Position numbers and translations under genes: made by a program. Of a stretch of 64,000 nucleotides of DNA, positions 42,507-50,430 are shown piece by piece. The number at the start of each line of letters is the position of its first letter. The first letter of the stretch is position 1. This DNA is from Rothia nasisuis. Its GTDB lineage: Bacteria; Actinomycetota; Actinomycetes; Actinomycetales; Micrococcaceae. The stretch is taken from positions 62,001-126,000 of the forward strand of contig NZ_CAKMSB010000005.1 of the NCBI RefSeq assembly GCF_928381405.1, written 5' to 3'. The notes beneath the pieces are model-generated. The model searched no databases. It saw only the letters and a program-made list of their open reading frames with translations, and was not told the origin of the DNA.

Positions 42507-43862
42507 CTACCACAGTGGCTTATCACCGACCGACCATTGGGTTCCTGTAATCCGCTTAAACAGGGCCAGAGCGGAACGGTCGGTCAGGCAGGCCACCTGA
42601 TCGATAACCAGGCGCAGTTTGGCAGCGTCATCGTTGCGTCCTAGCTCGCGCAGATCAGCGGCAAAGACAGGTTCGAGGTATTCAGGGTTATCAAGTAGCG
42701 CCGCTACCAGGAACTCCAGGATTTCTTTCTGATTTTCGTAGTGCGGCTGGGCGTCACGAGGGGTCATCACAAAGGTGGTGGCAATACCCTTGAGCACGGC
42801 AATCTCATGCTCAGTTTCTTGGGGCACCACCAACTGGGCGCTGTAGCGAGTCAAATCTCCATCACCATAGACTTCGCGGGTGGCATTCATGGCCGAGGCG
42901 GCAAACCTGCCAATAAGTTTTGAGGTTAGTGCCTTGAAAGCGGCATGCGAACTACGGGTACCGCTCATAAAAGGCACCCAGCGTTCCAGGTTTTCGAGGC
43001 GATTTAGGGCGGCGTCGAGGGTGCTATCGTCAGCCCCCGGCAGATACCACTGGCGGGTTTTTTCAAACAGAATCTCACGGGTACTGGGGCTCTTGAGGTC
43101 ATCCAGCTGTACGTGTCCGCCAAAGACAGCGTCCTCAACGTCATGCACCGAGTAGGAGATGTCATCGGCAAGATCCATGACCTGCGCTTCGATACATTTT
43201 TGGGTGGGTGCCGCTCCGGCCTCTACAGCACCGGCTCGTAGCCAGGTGAAGACCGGCAGGTCATCGGCATAGACACCGAACTTACGGTTGGGCTTGCCGT
43301 CTGGCCGCGGCGGAGCATCCGTATACCCCCATGGGTACTTGCAGGTGGCATCTAGGGACGCCCGGGTCAGGTTGAGACCGGCACTGCCGCCATCATGCCG
43401 CATCACCTTGGGTTCGATACGAGTGAGCAAGCGCAGGGTTTGCGCGTTGCCCTCAAACCCGCCGGCGTCTGCAGCTAGTTTGTCCAGGGCTGTTTCGCCG
43501 TTGTGCCCAAAAGGCGGGTGACCCAGGTCGTGAGAAAGGCAGGCGGCATCAACCACATCGGGGTCACACCCCAGCATTCTGCCCACTTCACGCCCAATCT
43601 GGGCAACTTCTAGGGAGTGAGTGAGACGGGTGCGCACGAAGTCATCGGTATCCGGGTCAACCACCTGCGTTTTAGCCCCCAGACGGCGCAGGGCGGCCGA
43701 GTGCAACACACGAGCGCGATCGCGTTCAAAGGGCGACCGGTAAACAAACTTATGGTGCTCGGGCACCCAGCGGGCGGCGTCCGCCTCGGTATAGCCGGGG
43801 CTGGGCGCGGGCTCACTGGGTGAGTTTTCAATCAGTTGTTGTGCACTTGGGGTGGTCTTCAT
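42507..43862 (-). CDS. dgt: dGTP triphosphohydrolase-like protein
   Basis: Hydrolyses dGTP or other dNTPs to deoxynucleoside and triphosphate, tuning dNTP pools. 451 residues with the HD-domain metal site: RTRLTHSLEVAQIGREVGR and ACLSHDLGHPPFGHNGETAL (HD pair), then LADDISYSVHDVEDAVFGG with the last Asp. The N-terminus carries FVYRSPFERDRARVLHSAAL, typical of Dgt. Upstream of dnaG as in many actinobacteria. Start at ATG 43862. Confidence 0.94.
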   Translation of the reverse strand: MKTTPSAQQLIENSPSEPAPSPGYTEADAARWVPEHHKFVYRSPFERDRARVLHSAALRRLGAKTQVVDPDTDDFVRTRLTHSLEVAQIGREVGRMLGCDPDVVDAACLSHDLGHPPFGHNGETALDKLAADAGGFEGNAQTLRLLTRIEPKVMRHDGGSAGLNLTRASLDATCKYPWGYTDAPPRPDGKPNRKFGVYADDLPVFTWLRAGAVEAGAAPTQKCIEAQVMDLADDISYSVHDVEDAVFGGHVQLDDLKSPSTREILFEKTRQWYLPGADDSTLDAALNRLENLERWVPFMSGTRSSHAAFKALTSKLIGRFAASAMNATREVYGDGDLTRYSAQLVVPQETEHEIAVLKGIATTFVMTPRDAQPHYENQKEILEFLVAALLDNPEYLEPVFAADLRELGRNDDAAKLRLVIDQVACLTDRSALALFKRITGTQWSVGDKPLW

Positions 43863-43927
43863 GGTTTAAGTCTAGTAGCCCCTGTCCAGCTGACAGCAGC
43901 ACATCAAAATCTGCCGACTCCAGCTTT

Positions 43928-44626
43928 CTAGAACAAGTCGAGCCTATTCACAGCATTCATAGCCAACCACACCCCCACAATAGCCGCAACCCAGAGGATG
44001 GTTACTTTGGCTTCGTATTCTAAACGCGGCATTATTTTGAAGATTTTTTCAAAGGCACGGTCACCCCACATGCGCGCACAGCAACCGATGAGAGCCGCCG
44101 GTGCCACCATCACCAGGCAATAGAGAGCCAGCACCACCAGCTGCGCTCCGAAAGATACTTCTAACGATTGAATAATGCCAATAGCAGCCAGGTAGGGCAG
44201 CATGGTTGCCGTCTCTAAAACAGCCGCCCCAACAGCCAGGCTCATAACCCCTAACAAACCGGTTCCCTTCCGAGCCGTAAGGTTAGTCTGGCTGGCGCGA
44301 GCGTCCATGATCTCATCTGCTGTTTTCTTCACGGGGTTCGGTGAGAAAACTCCAAAGATGAACAGAGCTACACCCAGTACCAGCGTTATCCAGCTGAACC
44401 ATACGGTGGTTGCTACCTGGCTGAAGGCTTCTATCACCCATCGCATCCCAAAGAAAAGAGCGACACCAATCAGAAGATAAGAGACGGATATTGTGGCCAG
44501 GTAGGTGCCGTATGGGAGTACCCGCACCCGCCCCCATTTGAGAAGCAGGACTATAGGAATCACCAGGGTCCCCAGGCTGAGGCTATCAATTAACGCCAGC
44601 CCAAAGAGTGAAAAGTAATTGGTCAT
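43928..44626 (-). CDS. GAP family (Sap-like) membrane protein
   Basis: 232 residues from ATG 44626 (GAAGGAGCG eight bases upstream). Six membrane helices, with LGLALIDSLSLGTLVIPIVL-like start (FGLALIDSLSLGTLVIPIVL) and an internal second half (LGVMSLAVGAAVLETATMLP) that mirrors it. This is the GAP/sulfolipid-1-addressing protein family of actinobacteria, implicated in moving lipids in mycobacteria; other substrates are likely here. It faces a broken tetR gene with two TetR-type operators between them, so it was probably repressed by that protein and may now be constitutive. Confidence 0.85.
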   Translation of the reverse strand: MTNYFSLFGLALIDSLSLGTLVIPIVLLLKWGRVRVLPYGTYLATISVSYLLIGVALFFGMRWVIEAFSQVATTVWFSWITLVLGVALFIFGVFSPNPVKKTADEIMDARASQTNLTARKGTGLLGVMSLAVGAAVLETATMLPYLAAIGIIQSLEVSFGAQLVVLALYCLVMVAPAALIGCCARMWGDRAFEKIFKIMPRLEYEAKVTILWVAAIVGVWLAMNAVNRLDLF

Positions 44627-44639
44627 AACCCGCTCCTTC

Positions 44640-44675
44640 ATACGATCGTATAAGACATTACCATACGAACGTATG
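44640..44675. promoter_or_regulatory. Twin TetR-type operators
   Basis: ATACGATCGTAT (44640-44651, perfect palindrome) and CATACGAACGTATG (44662-44675), sharing the half-site ATACG/CGTAT, with centres 23 bp apart. They lie just upstream of the GAP-family ATG and before the divergent tetR fragment, the classic layout of an autoregulated TetR repressor and its target. Confidence 0.8.
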
Positions 44676-44717
44676 AGAAAATAGGGTTAAGGCCTCTTCG
44701 TTGATCAAAGTGCATAT

Positions 44718-44855
44718 ATGTCTGATACATCTGCTCAAGAAACCTCCATAAGTGATGCGGCAATCCGCGTGATTGTCACACAAGGTTTTGATGTAGTGAG
44801 TGTGCGAAAAGTAGCCCAAGAAGCAGGCCTTGCCCACGGCGCCGTCCAGTACTGA
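44718..44855 (+). pseudogene. TetR family repressor, truncated by IS
   Basis: 45 codons from ATG 44718, encoding the TetR helix-turn-helix (AAIRVIVTQGFDVVSVRKVA then QEAGLAHGAVQY). The normal continuation after VQY is Y-F-plus a 130-residue ligand domain. Here the insertion sequence begins at 44854 and its first bases create the TGA stop. Sequence right of the IS (45756 on) does not resume the TetR frame, so the rest has been lost, perhaps by deletion next to the IS. The fragment cannot dimerise and should be inactive. Confidence 0.88.
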
Positions 44856-45755
44856 GGCTTATTCATAAGGGGTGCCCCGCAGCCAAAAAACCAACCCCGC
44901 ACCAGAAGAAAACACCCGCCCATACCAGCCCAGCGGGCGCCTGAACCCGGTATGAAGAATCCGCCAGGTCTTGACCTGAGCTTTTCACCCGCTCCACCAC
45001 CGACCGCAAACGATTGAGCACCCTGTTATTCTTCTTCTGCTCCCGACTAAGCCGTTGCCCCGGCCTGCGTTTGGTAGGGGTAGCTAGGTTCAAGCCAACA
45101 TAACCCTTATCAGCCAGAGTCGAAACATCTAGCAGTTGATCTAACCCGTGAGCTTTGAAGGCATGGGCATCATGTCTGGCACCCGGTAGCGGGTCGGTGA
45201 TGGCCAGGAGTTTGCCGTCGAGGGTGCAGATGACTTGGTGGTTGAATCCTGCGCGTTTGTGCTTGCCCGAGAAGTTTATCTTACCTTGTGAACGCCAGTT
45301 CCAGATGGGAACTAAAGTGCCATCCACCACGAGGGAACCAGGTACTTTCAGGCTCTCTTTGAGAGGTCGGGTCAGAGGGGTAAGGACTTTCTCTAAGGCT
45401 CTTTCGATGGTGCTGATGGTCCTTGAAATGGTTGGTTGTGAGACCTCAAAGAGGTGGGCGAGGGCTTCTTGGGTGAGGTTGTGTCGGTAGCTGATGGGGG
45501 TGATTTTTAGGGCTTGGGTCAGGGTGAGTCTGCGGGGTTTCTCGGCTGGTTTGATCCAGGTGAGGTGGGTGTTGAGGGCTGTGATGAGTATGGCGAATTG
45601 CGTGGCGGTGAGGCCGGTTGTACGCTGGTGGTGCAACGGTCTTTCCTGGTGTGGCTTGAGAATATTTTTGGCGATTTATCCTCATGTTTACTGTCTGGTG
45701 GGGCCGTTGTTTCTTGGTGGGGGTTGGGGTGTGGACTCCCTTATGAATAAGCCTC
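44854..45755. mobile_element. IS5-family insertion sequence, 902 bp
   Basis: Bounded by perfect 18-bp inverted ends GAGGCTTATTCATAAGGG (left) and its complement (45738-45755), enclosing one transposase gene on the minus strand. The ends and transposase type fit the IS5 family (IS427/IS1031-like groups). I see no clear target duplication: flanks are CAGTACT and ACCGCTC. It disrupts the tetR gene to its left, and an AT-rich foreign block begins on its right. Confidence 0.9.
44863..45636 (-). CDS. IS5-family transposase (DDE_Tnp_4 type)
   Basis: 257 residues from TTG 45636, with AGGAAAGACCG upstream. N-terminal HTH_Tnp_4 domain (LTQEALAHLFEVSQPTISRT) and the DDE catalytic domain: first Asp in GSLVVDGTLVPIWNWRSQG, second in PLPGARHDAHAFKAHG, Glu in VLNRLRSVVERVKSSGQ. 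The hydrophobic end GLVWAGVFFWCGVGFLAAG reaches almost into the left terminal repeat. It appears intact, so the element may still move. Confidence 0.9.
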   Translation of the reverse strand: MHHQRTTGLTATQFAILITALNTHLTWIKPAEKPRRLTLTQALKITPISYRHNLTQEALAHLFEVSQPTISRTISTIERALEKVLTPLTRPLKESLKVPGSLVVDGTLVPIWNWRSQGKINFSGKHKRAGFNHQVICTLDGKLLAITDPLPGARHDAHAFKAHGLDQLLDVSTLADKGYVGLNLATPTKRRPGQRLSREQKKNNRVLNRLRSVVERVKSSGQDLADSSYRVQAPAGLVWAGVFFWCGVGFLAAGHPL

Positions 45756-45900
45756 ACCGCTCTTCCAGTTCTTTATTTTATTGAGGACTTCTTTAATACT
45801 ACAGTGCCTTGAGCTTGGCCATGTCTATGTGTTAGCCGACTAGACTTCGCACCTGAATATATCTATGGAAAACTATAGCATTTCCACCGAAATTTTTATA

Positions 45901-46188
45901 TCATTTATTTTTCATATCTATACACACCGCCACACTCCACAAAATAAGGATTATTGGGATTAGTAAACTCATGTATTGTGGACCGCTAGATGCTGTAACC
46001 CCAGACTCCAAAACCCATTCACAGGTCTGTCCAGGGGGAAATAACGACCATCCTGATTTACCGAATATAGAGTCAGAACTAGTGGGACACCCTATTGAAA
46101 TACTGTAATTTATATAACTTATAACTATAGAGGTTATCCATGCAACCCAACCAGTTATACATAACCATAGGGATATATTTTTTTTCAT
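45901..46188 (-). CDS. Small two-helix membrane protein (possible immunity partner)
   Basis: 95 residues from ATG 46188, 33 bases after the DUF6973 gene's stop and on the same strand. One helix near the start (ISLWLCITGWVAWITSIVIS), an external-looking loop with two Cys (ISIGCPTSSDSIFGKSGWSL; PPGQTCEWVLESG), and a second helix before the C-terminus (SLLIPIILILWSVAVCIDM). I know no family for it. Codon use is AT-rich like its partner and unlike the rest of the window, which points to transfer. Pairing with a toxin-like secreted protein suggests an immunity function, purely by context. Confidence 0.7.
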   Translation of the reverse strand: MKKNISLWLCITGWVAWITSIVISYINYSISIGCPTSSDSIFGKSGWSLFPPGQTCEWVLESGVTASSGPQYMSLLIPIILILWSVAVCIDMKNK

Positions 46189-46221
46189 AATTTTACCCAA
46201 TCCTTACATAGCTCCCTCACA

Positions 46222-46884
46222 TTAGGGGCTAAGCTGGAGACGGCCATCATTAACGGCATCTACACATCCGTTTTTTGCAGCTTCTTCATTGGGTGAACTC
46301 TCACCAATCCCTCGACCAACTTCGTTATTTTTATAATCCATCTTATTCTCAGCTTCTGGACCATTAGAGATTTCCTCATGGTTATCTGCAACAATCTTTG
46401 CCTGGTCCTTATTAATGTGTATGGTCATCAATGCATTCCAATAACAATGCCTGAACGCATCACCAGGGCCATTATGCAAGCTATCCGGATAAAGTTCTTC
46501 AGCGGTCGCGTAGGCAGTATTTGCGTCATTTCTTGCAGTATAGCAATCAATCGGCCCTACCTGGAAGACACATCTAACACCCTCTGTAAACTTAGCTACA
46601 TTTGGAGATCCTGATGCAGAACGAAACTTTCCAAGTGAAGATATCTCGCCACCCTCTACCGAGTATTTTTGAGATAGCTCCAAAGACTTGTAATATGCAG
46701 CTAGTTGCTCTTCTGTAGCTTGATTTAATATCTCTTCACTGGGACCTGTCGGATCCATAATATGTATTTTTTCTTCAGGAAATAAGTTCTCAGATGCATA
46801 TGCAGTCGCATTAATACTAGAAAAAATTCCAAAAGTAAAAACACCAGCGACAACACCAGTTGAAATTTTCTTTACGAGGGCCAT
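46222..46884 (-). CDS. Secreted DUF6973 protein, toxin-like
   Basis: 220 residues with a Sec signal peptide (VKKISTGVVAGVFTFGIFSS, cleavage near ATAYA). The C-terminal half has the DUF6973 pattern: SLHNGPGDAFRHCYWNALMT, AKIVADNHEEISNGPEAENK, then MDYKNNEVGRGIGE. This domain occurs at the C-termini of polymorphic and contact-type toxins and in WapA-like proteins; activity is not established to my knowledge. Four Cys (in RCVFQ, DCYTA, HCYWN, NGCVD) could form disulfides after export. AT-rich, with an ATG at 46884 preceded by GGAATAAC. Foreign origin is likely. Confidence 0.8.
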   Translation of the reverse strand: MALVKKISTGVVAGVFTFGIFSSINATAYASENLFPEEKIHIMDPTGPSEEILNQATEEQLAAYYKSLELSQKYSVEGGEISSLGKFRSASGSPNVAKFTEGVRCVFQVGPIDCYTARNDANTAYATAEELYPDSLHNGPGDAFRHCYWNALMTIHINKDQAKIVADNHEEISNGPEAENKMDYKNNEVGRGIGESSPNEEAAKNGCVDAVNDGRLQLSP

Positions 46885-47691
46885 TGTTATTCCTTTCGTC
46901 CCAGAGCATCTTCACCCTGGTGATTGGCGACACTTAAACCCAATCACACACGCTTTAAATAAGTCAACTTGCTATATTGCGATTTGATAACAAACCCACT
47001 AAACCCCCTAGTCAGCACACTCTCAAAAAATCTACGTAACACCCCTACCGGCAGGGTGCTAGGCGGCAACGTCACCCAACCGGCATCCAAACTACCCCGC
47101 CGAGCCCTGACGGAGCACCACCCCACCCAACCACCAATCCCCCACCCCAAATGCCCAGCGCAGCACCCCGAAAACTTCGGGATTCACCAGGCAAAAAGCC
47201 ATTTACGTAACGTAAATGTATAGCTTGCTCCGCCGGGACTTTGTGGTGATTTCTTATTGAGAACAATTCCGAATGCAACTTCCTGAGTCATTGGATGCAT
47301 GAGGTGTGACGAAAAATCAGAGCACAAAACCGACCGACGGACTGACCTTTTTTCGCTCAGCTAAGACCACAACGAAACACGATTTTCCGTAACAGCCCGT
47401 TACGGTAGTGCATTTCAATGCCACAGGTGTGTAGATTTTCCGTAGATTTTCCCCACGCACTTTCTAAGGCAACAGCAAGCTGGGGAGACCTCCCTGCTTC
47501 TCTGCCTGTTTCTGCTTTTGGTTCCTGGGGTGCCTGCTGCTCTTAGCTGAGGACGAAGGTTTGGGCGGGGCTGGGGTCCTTGGAGTGGGTTTCTTGGGTA
47601 GCTCGGGAGGTGCTACCGGAGGCAGGGGGGGGTCTGTGAAGGGTCGGAAACCGTAATACCCTGATTAAGCTTCGTAAATGATACCTGCGGG
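46885..47691. other. 807-bp non-coding block with palindromes, plasmid-like
   Basis: No convincing gene on either strand. It holds ATTTACGT-A-ACGTAAAT (47202-47218), CCGTAAC-AGCCC-GTTACGG near 47386-47405, and a tandem GATTTTCCGTAGATTTTCC near 47430-47450, plus C-rich and G-rich tracts. Together with the Rep remnant just right of it, this looks like the non-coding or origin part of a former plasmid. The promoter of the DUF6973 gene should be near 46900-46960. Confidence 0.5.
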
Positions 47692-48050
47692 CTAGTTCCA
47701 GCCGCGCTTCACGGTAGCGATACCCAGACCCGTCTTTTCGGCAACTTCTCGTTGCTTATAGCCGGCTTCTTTGAGCGCCTGAATCTGTGCCCTACGACCG
47801 ATAGCCTGAGCACCCCGCACAGCCCTAGAAGCCTGGGTCGCTTTCATAAGGTTCTGTTTTTGCTTCTCGGTCTTTCGGCTCCCGCCCTTACCTCCGATTT
47901 CAGCCATGAACTCACGCACAGCTTCAGGGGCAGGCTCACGCCCCTGCGCACCTGTTTTCGGGGTGTACTTCTCACGCATGAACTTCTCAACACTCCTGAC
48001 GATTCCAGCAACCTCAGACAAGGGTAAGGGCGGTACCCACTCCCCTGCCC
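47692..48050 (-). pseudogene. C-terminal remnant of a plasmid replication initiator (Rep)
   Basis: The recoverable protein, EWVPPLPLSEVAGIVRSVEKF onwards in short, resembles the PriCT-type end of actinobacterial plasmid Rep proteins (WxPPLPxSEVxxIxRSV). It continues through GGKGGSRKTEKQKQNLMKAT and ends with a helix-turn-helix GYKQREVAEKTGLGIATVKR. The rest of Rep, some 250 or more residues, is missing. The frame joins the acetyltransferase fragment at about 48030-48050, in another reading frame, so this is a recombination junction, not a natural gene. Whether the fragment is expressed is unknown. Confidence 0.7.
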
Positions 48051-48316
48051 TGATAGTCGGGGTGGACGGCCAGCGGCGCAAGGGCATAGGCGGGCCAGGA
48101 GCCTACCCAGCAACGACTGATGAGAACGTAGCCGACGAGGGCACCGGTGGTGGCGTCACGGGCGGTGAGGGAGATTCCCGGCTCCCAGGCATTGGGGTTG
48201 CCGCGTAGGGCTTCCACCAGATCAGCTTCATAGCTGGTATCAAAGGCTGCCAGGAGCAAATCGCGGATCTCTGCGGTATCGGCCGGGGTTTCGGGGCTGA
48301 GGGTGTGGGTTCTCAT
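48014..48316 (-). pseudogene. GNAT acetyltransferase truncated at the plasmid junction
   Basis: 100 residues starting at ATG 48316 (MRTHTLSPETPADTAEIRDL). It has the first half of a GNAT fold, ending at the acetyl-CoA loop: LAPLAVHPDYQGRGVGTALT followed by LV and a stop. A full member would continue for about 60 more residues. The break coincides with the start of the plasmid Rep remnant, so it was cut by integration or deletion. The first part also resembles the yhbS-like acetyltransferases. Probably non-functional. Confidence 0.75.
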
Positions 48317-48390
48317 GCCTTTAAGTCTAGAGGCTAGGCCCAAGCTGGGGCGGGGCGCCCCTCGCCTACCTCCCTGACTTGCAGCGGGAA

Positions 48391-48445
48391 GGCGGACGCG
48401 TCCGCCTGGCCTGCGGCTGGTAGAGTGAAAATATGCATTCACTCT
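48391..48445 (+). promoter_or_regulatory. Palindromes around the VOC gene start
   Basis: GGCGGACGCGTCCGCC (48391-48406) is a perfect 16-bp palindrome. AGAGTGAA-N8-TTCACTCT (48422-48445) places the ATG of the next gene (48433-48435) inside the 8-base spacer. It could be an operator overlapping the start, or an RNA hairpin hiding the start codon; no ribosome site is evident. Confidence 0.5.
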
Positions 48446-48813
48446 GGTTTAATATCGGCGTAGCCGACCTTGATCGTTCTGCTCGTTTCTTTACCGCTCT
48501 TGGTTTTGAGCAGGACTCGCATATGCCCGAGGCTATGCGCCGGGTGGCTCTGCCCGATGATAGCTACATTATGCTCTTTCCGCATGAGGCTATGGAGCAG
48601 TTTTTACCGGTTTCTTACGAGAACTCTCGAACCGAGGTGCTGATTAGTATCGGTGTTAAGAGCCGGGATGAGGTTGCTGAGATTATGGCTAAGGTTGAGG
48701 CAGCCGGTGGTGCAGTCACCGCTCCCCCGATGGAGTTTAATGGTTTCTACGGCGCTGGCTTTACCGACCCCGACGGCCACCACTTCAACCTGCTGGTCGT
48801 GCCCAAGGGCTAG
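48433..48813 (+). CDS. VOC family (glyoxalase-like) protein
   Basis: 126 residues of the vicinal oxygen chelate fold: two beta-alpha-beta modules, LWFNIGVADLDRSARFFTAL and EVLISIGVKSRDEVAEIMAK, ending GFTDPDGHHFNLLVV. The C-terminal part PMEFNGFYGAGFTDPDGH is typical of the extradiol-dioxygenase/PhnB-like group encoded in many actinobacteria. A lone metal site (Glu/His) may be present, but function cannot be assigned. Stands alone, ending before a 12-bp stem terminator. Confidence 0.85.
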   Translation: MHSLWFNIGVADLDRSARFFTALGFEQDSHMPEAMRRVALPDDSYIMLFPHEAMEQFLPVSYENSRTEVLISIGVKSRDEVAEIMAKVEAAGGAVTAPPMEFNGFYGAGFTDPDGHHFNLLVVPKG

Positions 48814-48856
48814 TGGGGGCAGGGCATCCGCTTTCTTTATCGGCCCGCTGCTGACA

Positions 48857-48901
48857 AGAATCGCGCAGCGTCCACACACGGCGTGGGCACTGCGCGATTC
48901 T
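48857..48901. terminator. Bidirectional hairpin between VOC gene and dusB
   Basis: AGAATCGCGCAG (48857-48868) pairs perfectly with CTGCGCGATTCT (48890-48901). Lies between convergent gene ends; no long T-run on either side. Confidence 0.75.
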
Positions 48902-48993
48902 GGTAAGCACTCAATGTAACCTGTGGAAAGACAAAACTCCCACCGACCCACCGCCGCCCGATATGGATTAGGCGGGCCCGGCCGTCCGCATCT

Positions 48994-50190
48994 TTAGCCG
49001 CCGCTAATATCCAGTTCGGCCTCCACCAGTCCCAGACGCTCTGCGTCCCCCAGGACGCGGGAGTTCAGCCAGCCGTCGGGTAGGTGGGGCTTCTTGGGGT
49101 TGCCAGCTCGGCCACGGGGGCCCTCAACAGCGGCACCGGGGTAGCCGATGGAGTGATCCAGTTCGGCCAGGTACTCGCGGAAGGCCTCCAGGGTGGGCAC
49201 GGTAGACATCTTGGCGCGCAGTTTGCCGCCCACCGGGTAGCCGTGGAAGTACCAGGCCACGTGCTTGCGGATTTCACGCAGACCGCGGTGCTCATCACCA
49301 AAGGTCTCAACTAACAGTTCCGCGTGGCGATAAATCATATCCGCTACCTCAGAAACAGAAGGGCGGTGGCGCTCTTCGGAGCCCTCAAAGGCGTTTTGCA
49401 GGTCGCCAAAGAGCCAGGGCCGGCCCTGGCAACCGCGGCCGACCACGATGCCGTCCACCCCTGTCTGCTCAACCATGGCGACGGCGTCCTCGGCCGAGAA
49501 AATATCGCCGTTGCCCAGAATTGGCACATCGGGGATAGCTTCGCGCAGGCGGGCAATGGAGTCCCAGTCAGCCTTACCCGAATAGTGCTGGGCGGCGGTG
49601 CGGCCGTGCAGGGCCATAGCTGCAACCCCGGCGTCGCGGGCGATTTTGGCTGATTCCAGGTAGGTCAGGTGGTCCTCGTCTATGCCCTTACGCATTTTGA
49701 TGGTCAGGGGCACGTCCCCGCGGGAAGCCTCGCGCACGGCGGTCTGGACGATGGCGGTAAAGAGGTCGGTCTTCCAGGGCAGGGCTGAGCCGCCGCCCAG
49801 CTTGGTCACCTTGGGGACGGGGCAGCCGAAGTTCAGGTCGATATGGTCGGCGCGGTCTTCTTCGACCACCAGGCGGATTGCCTTACCCACGTTGACGGCG
49901 TCCACCCCGTAAATCTGGATGGAGCGGATTTTTTCGTCGCCGTCATGGTCAATAATGCGCAGGGACTCGGGGTTGCGTTCCACCAGGGACCGTGCGGTGA
50001 CCATCTCGGTGACGTAGAGCCCGCCACCGTAGTCGCGGCAGAGCCGACGGAAGGCCTTGTTAGTCACGCCAGCCATGGGCGCCAGAACCACCGGGGTGTC
50101 GATGGTGTGCTTGCCCAGGGTAAGGGGCGGGAGCTTGAGTTGCTTGGCGCGGACCGGGGCCTGGCCGGTTCCTGGGGTCTCTTGTGTCAT
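48994..50190 (-). CDS. dusB: tRNA-dihydrouridine synthase (DusB type)
   Basis: FMN enzyme reducing uridines in tRNA D-loops. 398 residues: VVLAPMAGVTNKAFRRLCRD at the start of the TIM barrel, catalytic Cys in DLNFGCPVPKVTKLGGGSAL, PLTIKMRKGIDEDHLTYLES, GVAAMALHGRTAAQHYSGKA and GIVVGRGCQGRPWLFGDLQ. The C-terminal helical domain follows (HVAWYFHGYPVGGKLRAKMS). ATG at 50190 with GGAAGG upstream. Actinobacterial DusB/Dus forms of this length are usual. Apparently monocistronic. Confidence 0.95.
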   Translation of the reverse strand: MTQETPGTGQAPVRAKQLKLPPLTLGKHTIDTPVVLAPMAGVTNKAFRRLCRDYGGGLYVTEMVTARSLVERNPESLRIIDHDGDEKIRSIQIYGVDAVNVGKAIRLVVEEDRADHIDLNFGCPVPKVTKLGGGSALPWKTDLFTAIVQTAVREASRGDVPLTIKMRKGIDEDHLTYLESAKIARDAGVAAMALHGRTAAQHYSGKADWDSIARLREAIPDVPILGNGDIFSAEDAVAMVEQTGVDGIVVGRGCQGRPWLFGDLQNAFEGSEERHRPSVSEVADMIYRHAELLVETFGDEHRGLREIRKHVAWYFHGYPVGGKLRAKMSTVPTLEAFREYLAELDHSIGYPGAAVEGPRGRAGNPKKPHLPDGWLNSRVLGDAERLGLVEAELDISGG

Positions 50191-50265
50191 AACCTTCCAA
50201 TTTTGTCATAAGGACGCGGTGGGCGCAGTTACCGCTACCACGGCGGGCCGGGGCGGCTCAGCGTC

Positions 50266-50330
50266 GAATGTGCCACTTATTCCCGAGCGTGCCACTCTTA
50301 CTGCCCCACTCGGGAGTAAAAGCCACATTC
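50266..50330. repeat. Imperfect long inverted repeat upstream of dusB
   Basis: Outer GAATGTG (50266-50272) pairs with CACATTC (50324-50330); inner TCCCGAG (50281-50287) pairs with CTCGGGA (50309-50315), with TTA/TAA between. Lies between the divergent dusB and HTH genes; role unknown. Confidence 0.55.
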
Positions 50331-50342
50331 AAAAAAGGAAAA

Positions 50343-50407
50343 GTCAAAGAATCTTGACAGGCCCACATAAAACCCACCATACTCGTGATAAGTCAACCTA
50401 TATTGAC
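50343..50407 (+). promoter_or_regulatory. Twin operators and promoter of the HTH-membrane pair
   Basis: GTCAA-N6-TTGAC occurs at 50343-50358 and again at 50392-50407, centres 49 bp apart; both read AGTCAA...TTGACA. The first copy's right half is also the likely -35 box TTGACA (50354-50359), with CATACT about 18 bases on as -10, so the second site lies just after the start point. This suggests autoregulation by the HTH protein that follows. Confidence 0.7.
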
Positions 50408-50430
50408 ATCGCCCACATGGAGGAGGTTCT

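Noticed and set aside
45446-45757. Open frame beginning in the right terminal repeat of the IS
   Set aside because: Pro/His/Thr-rich low-complexity translation overlapping the transposase N-terminus in another frame; not a second transposase part, since the transposase already has its full HTH and DDE.
44847-45760. Target-site duplication of the IS
   Set aside because: Flanks CAGTACT and ACCGCTC do not repeat; an adjacent deletion may have removed one copy.
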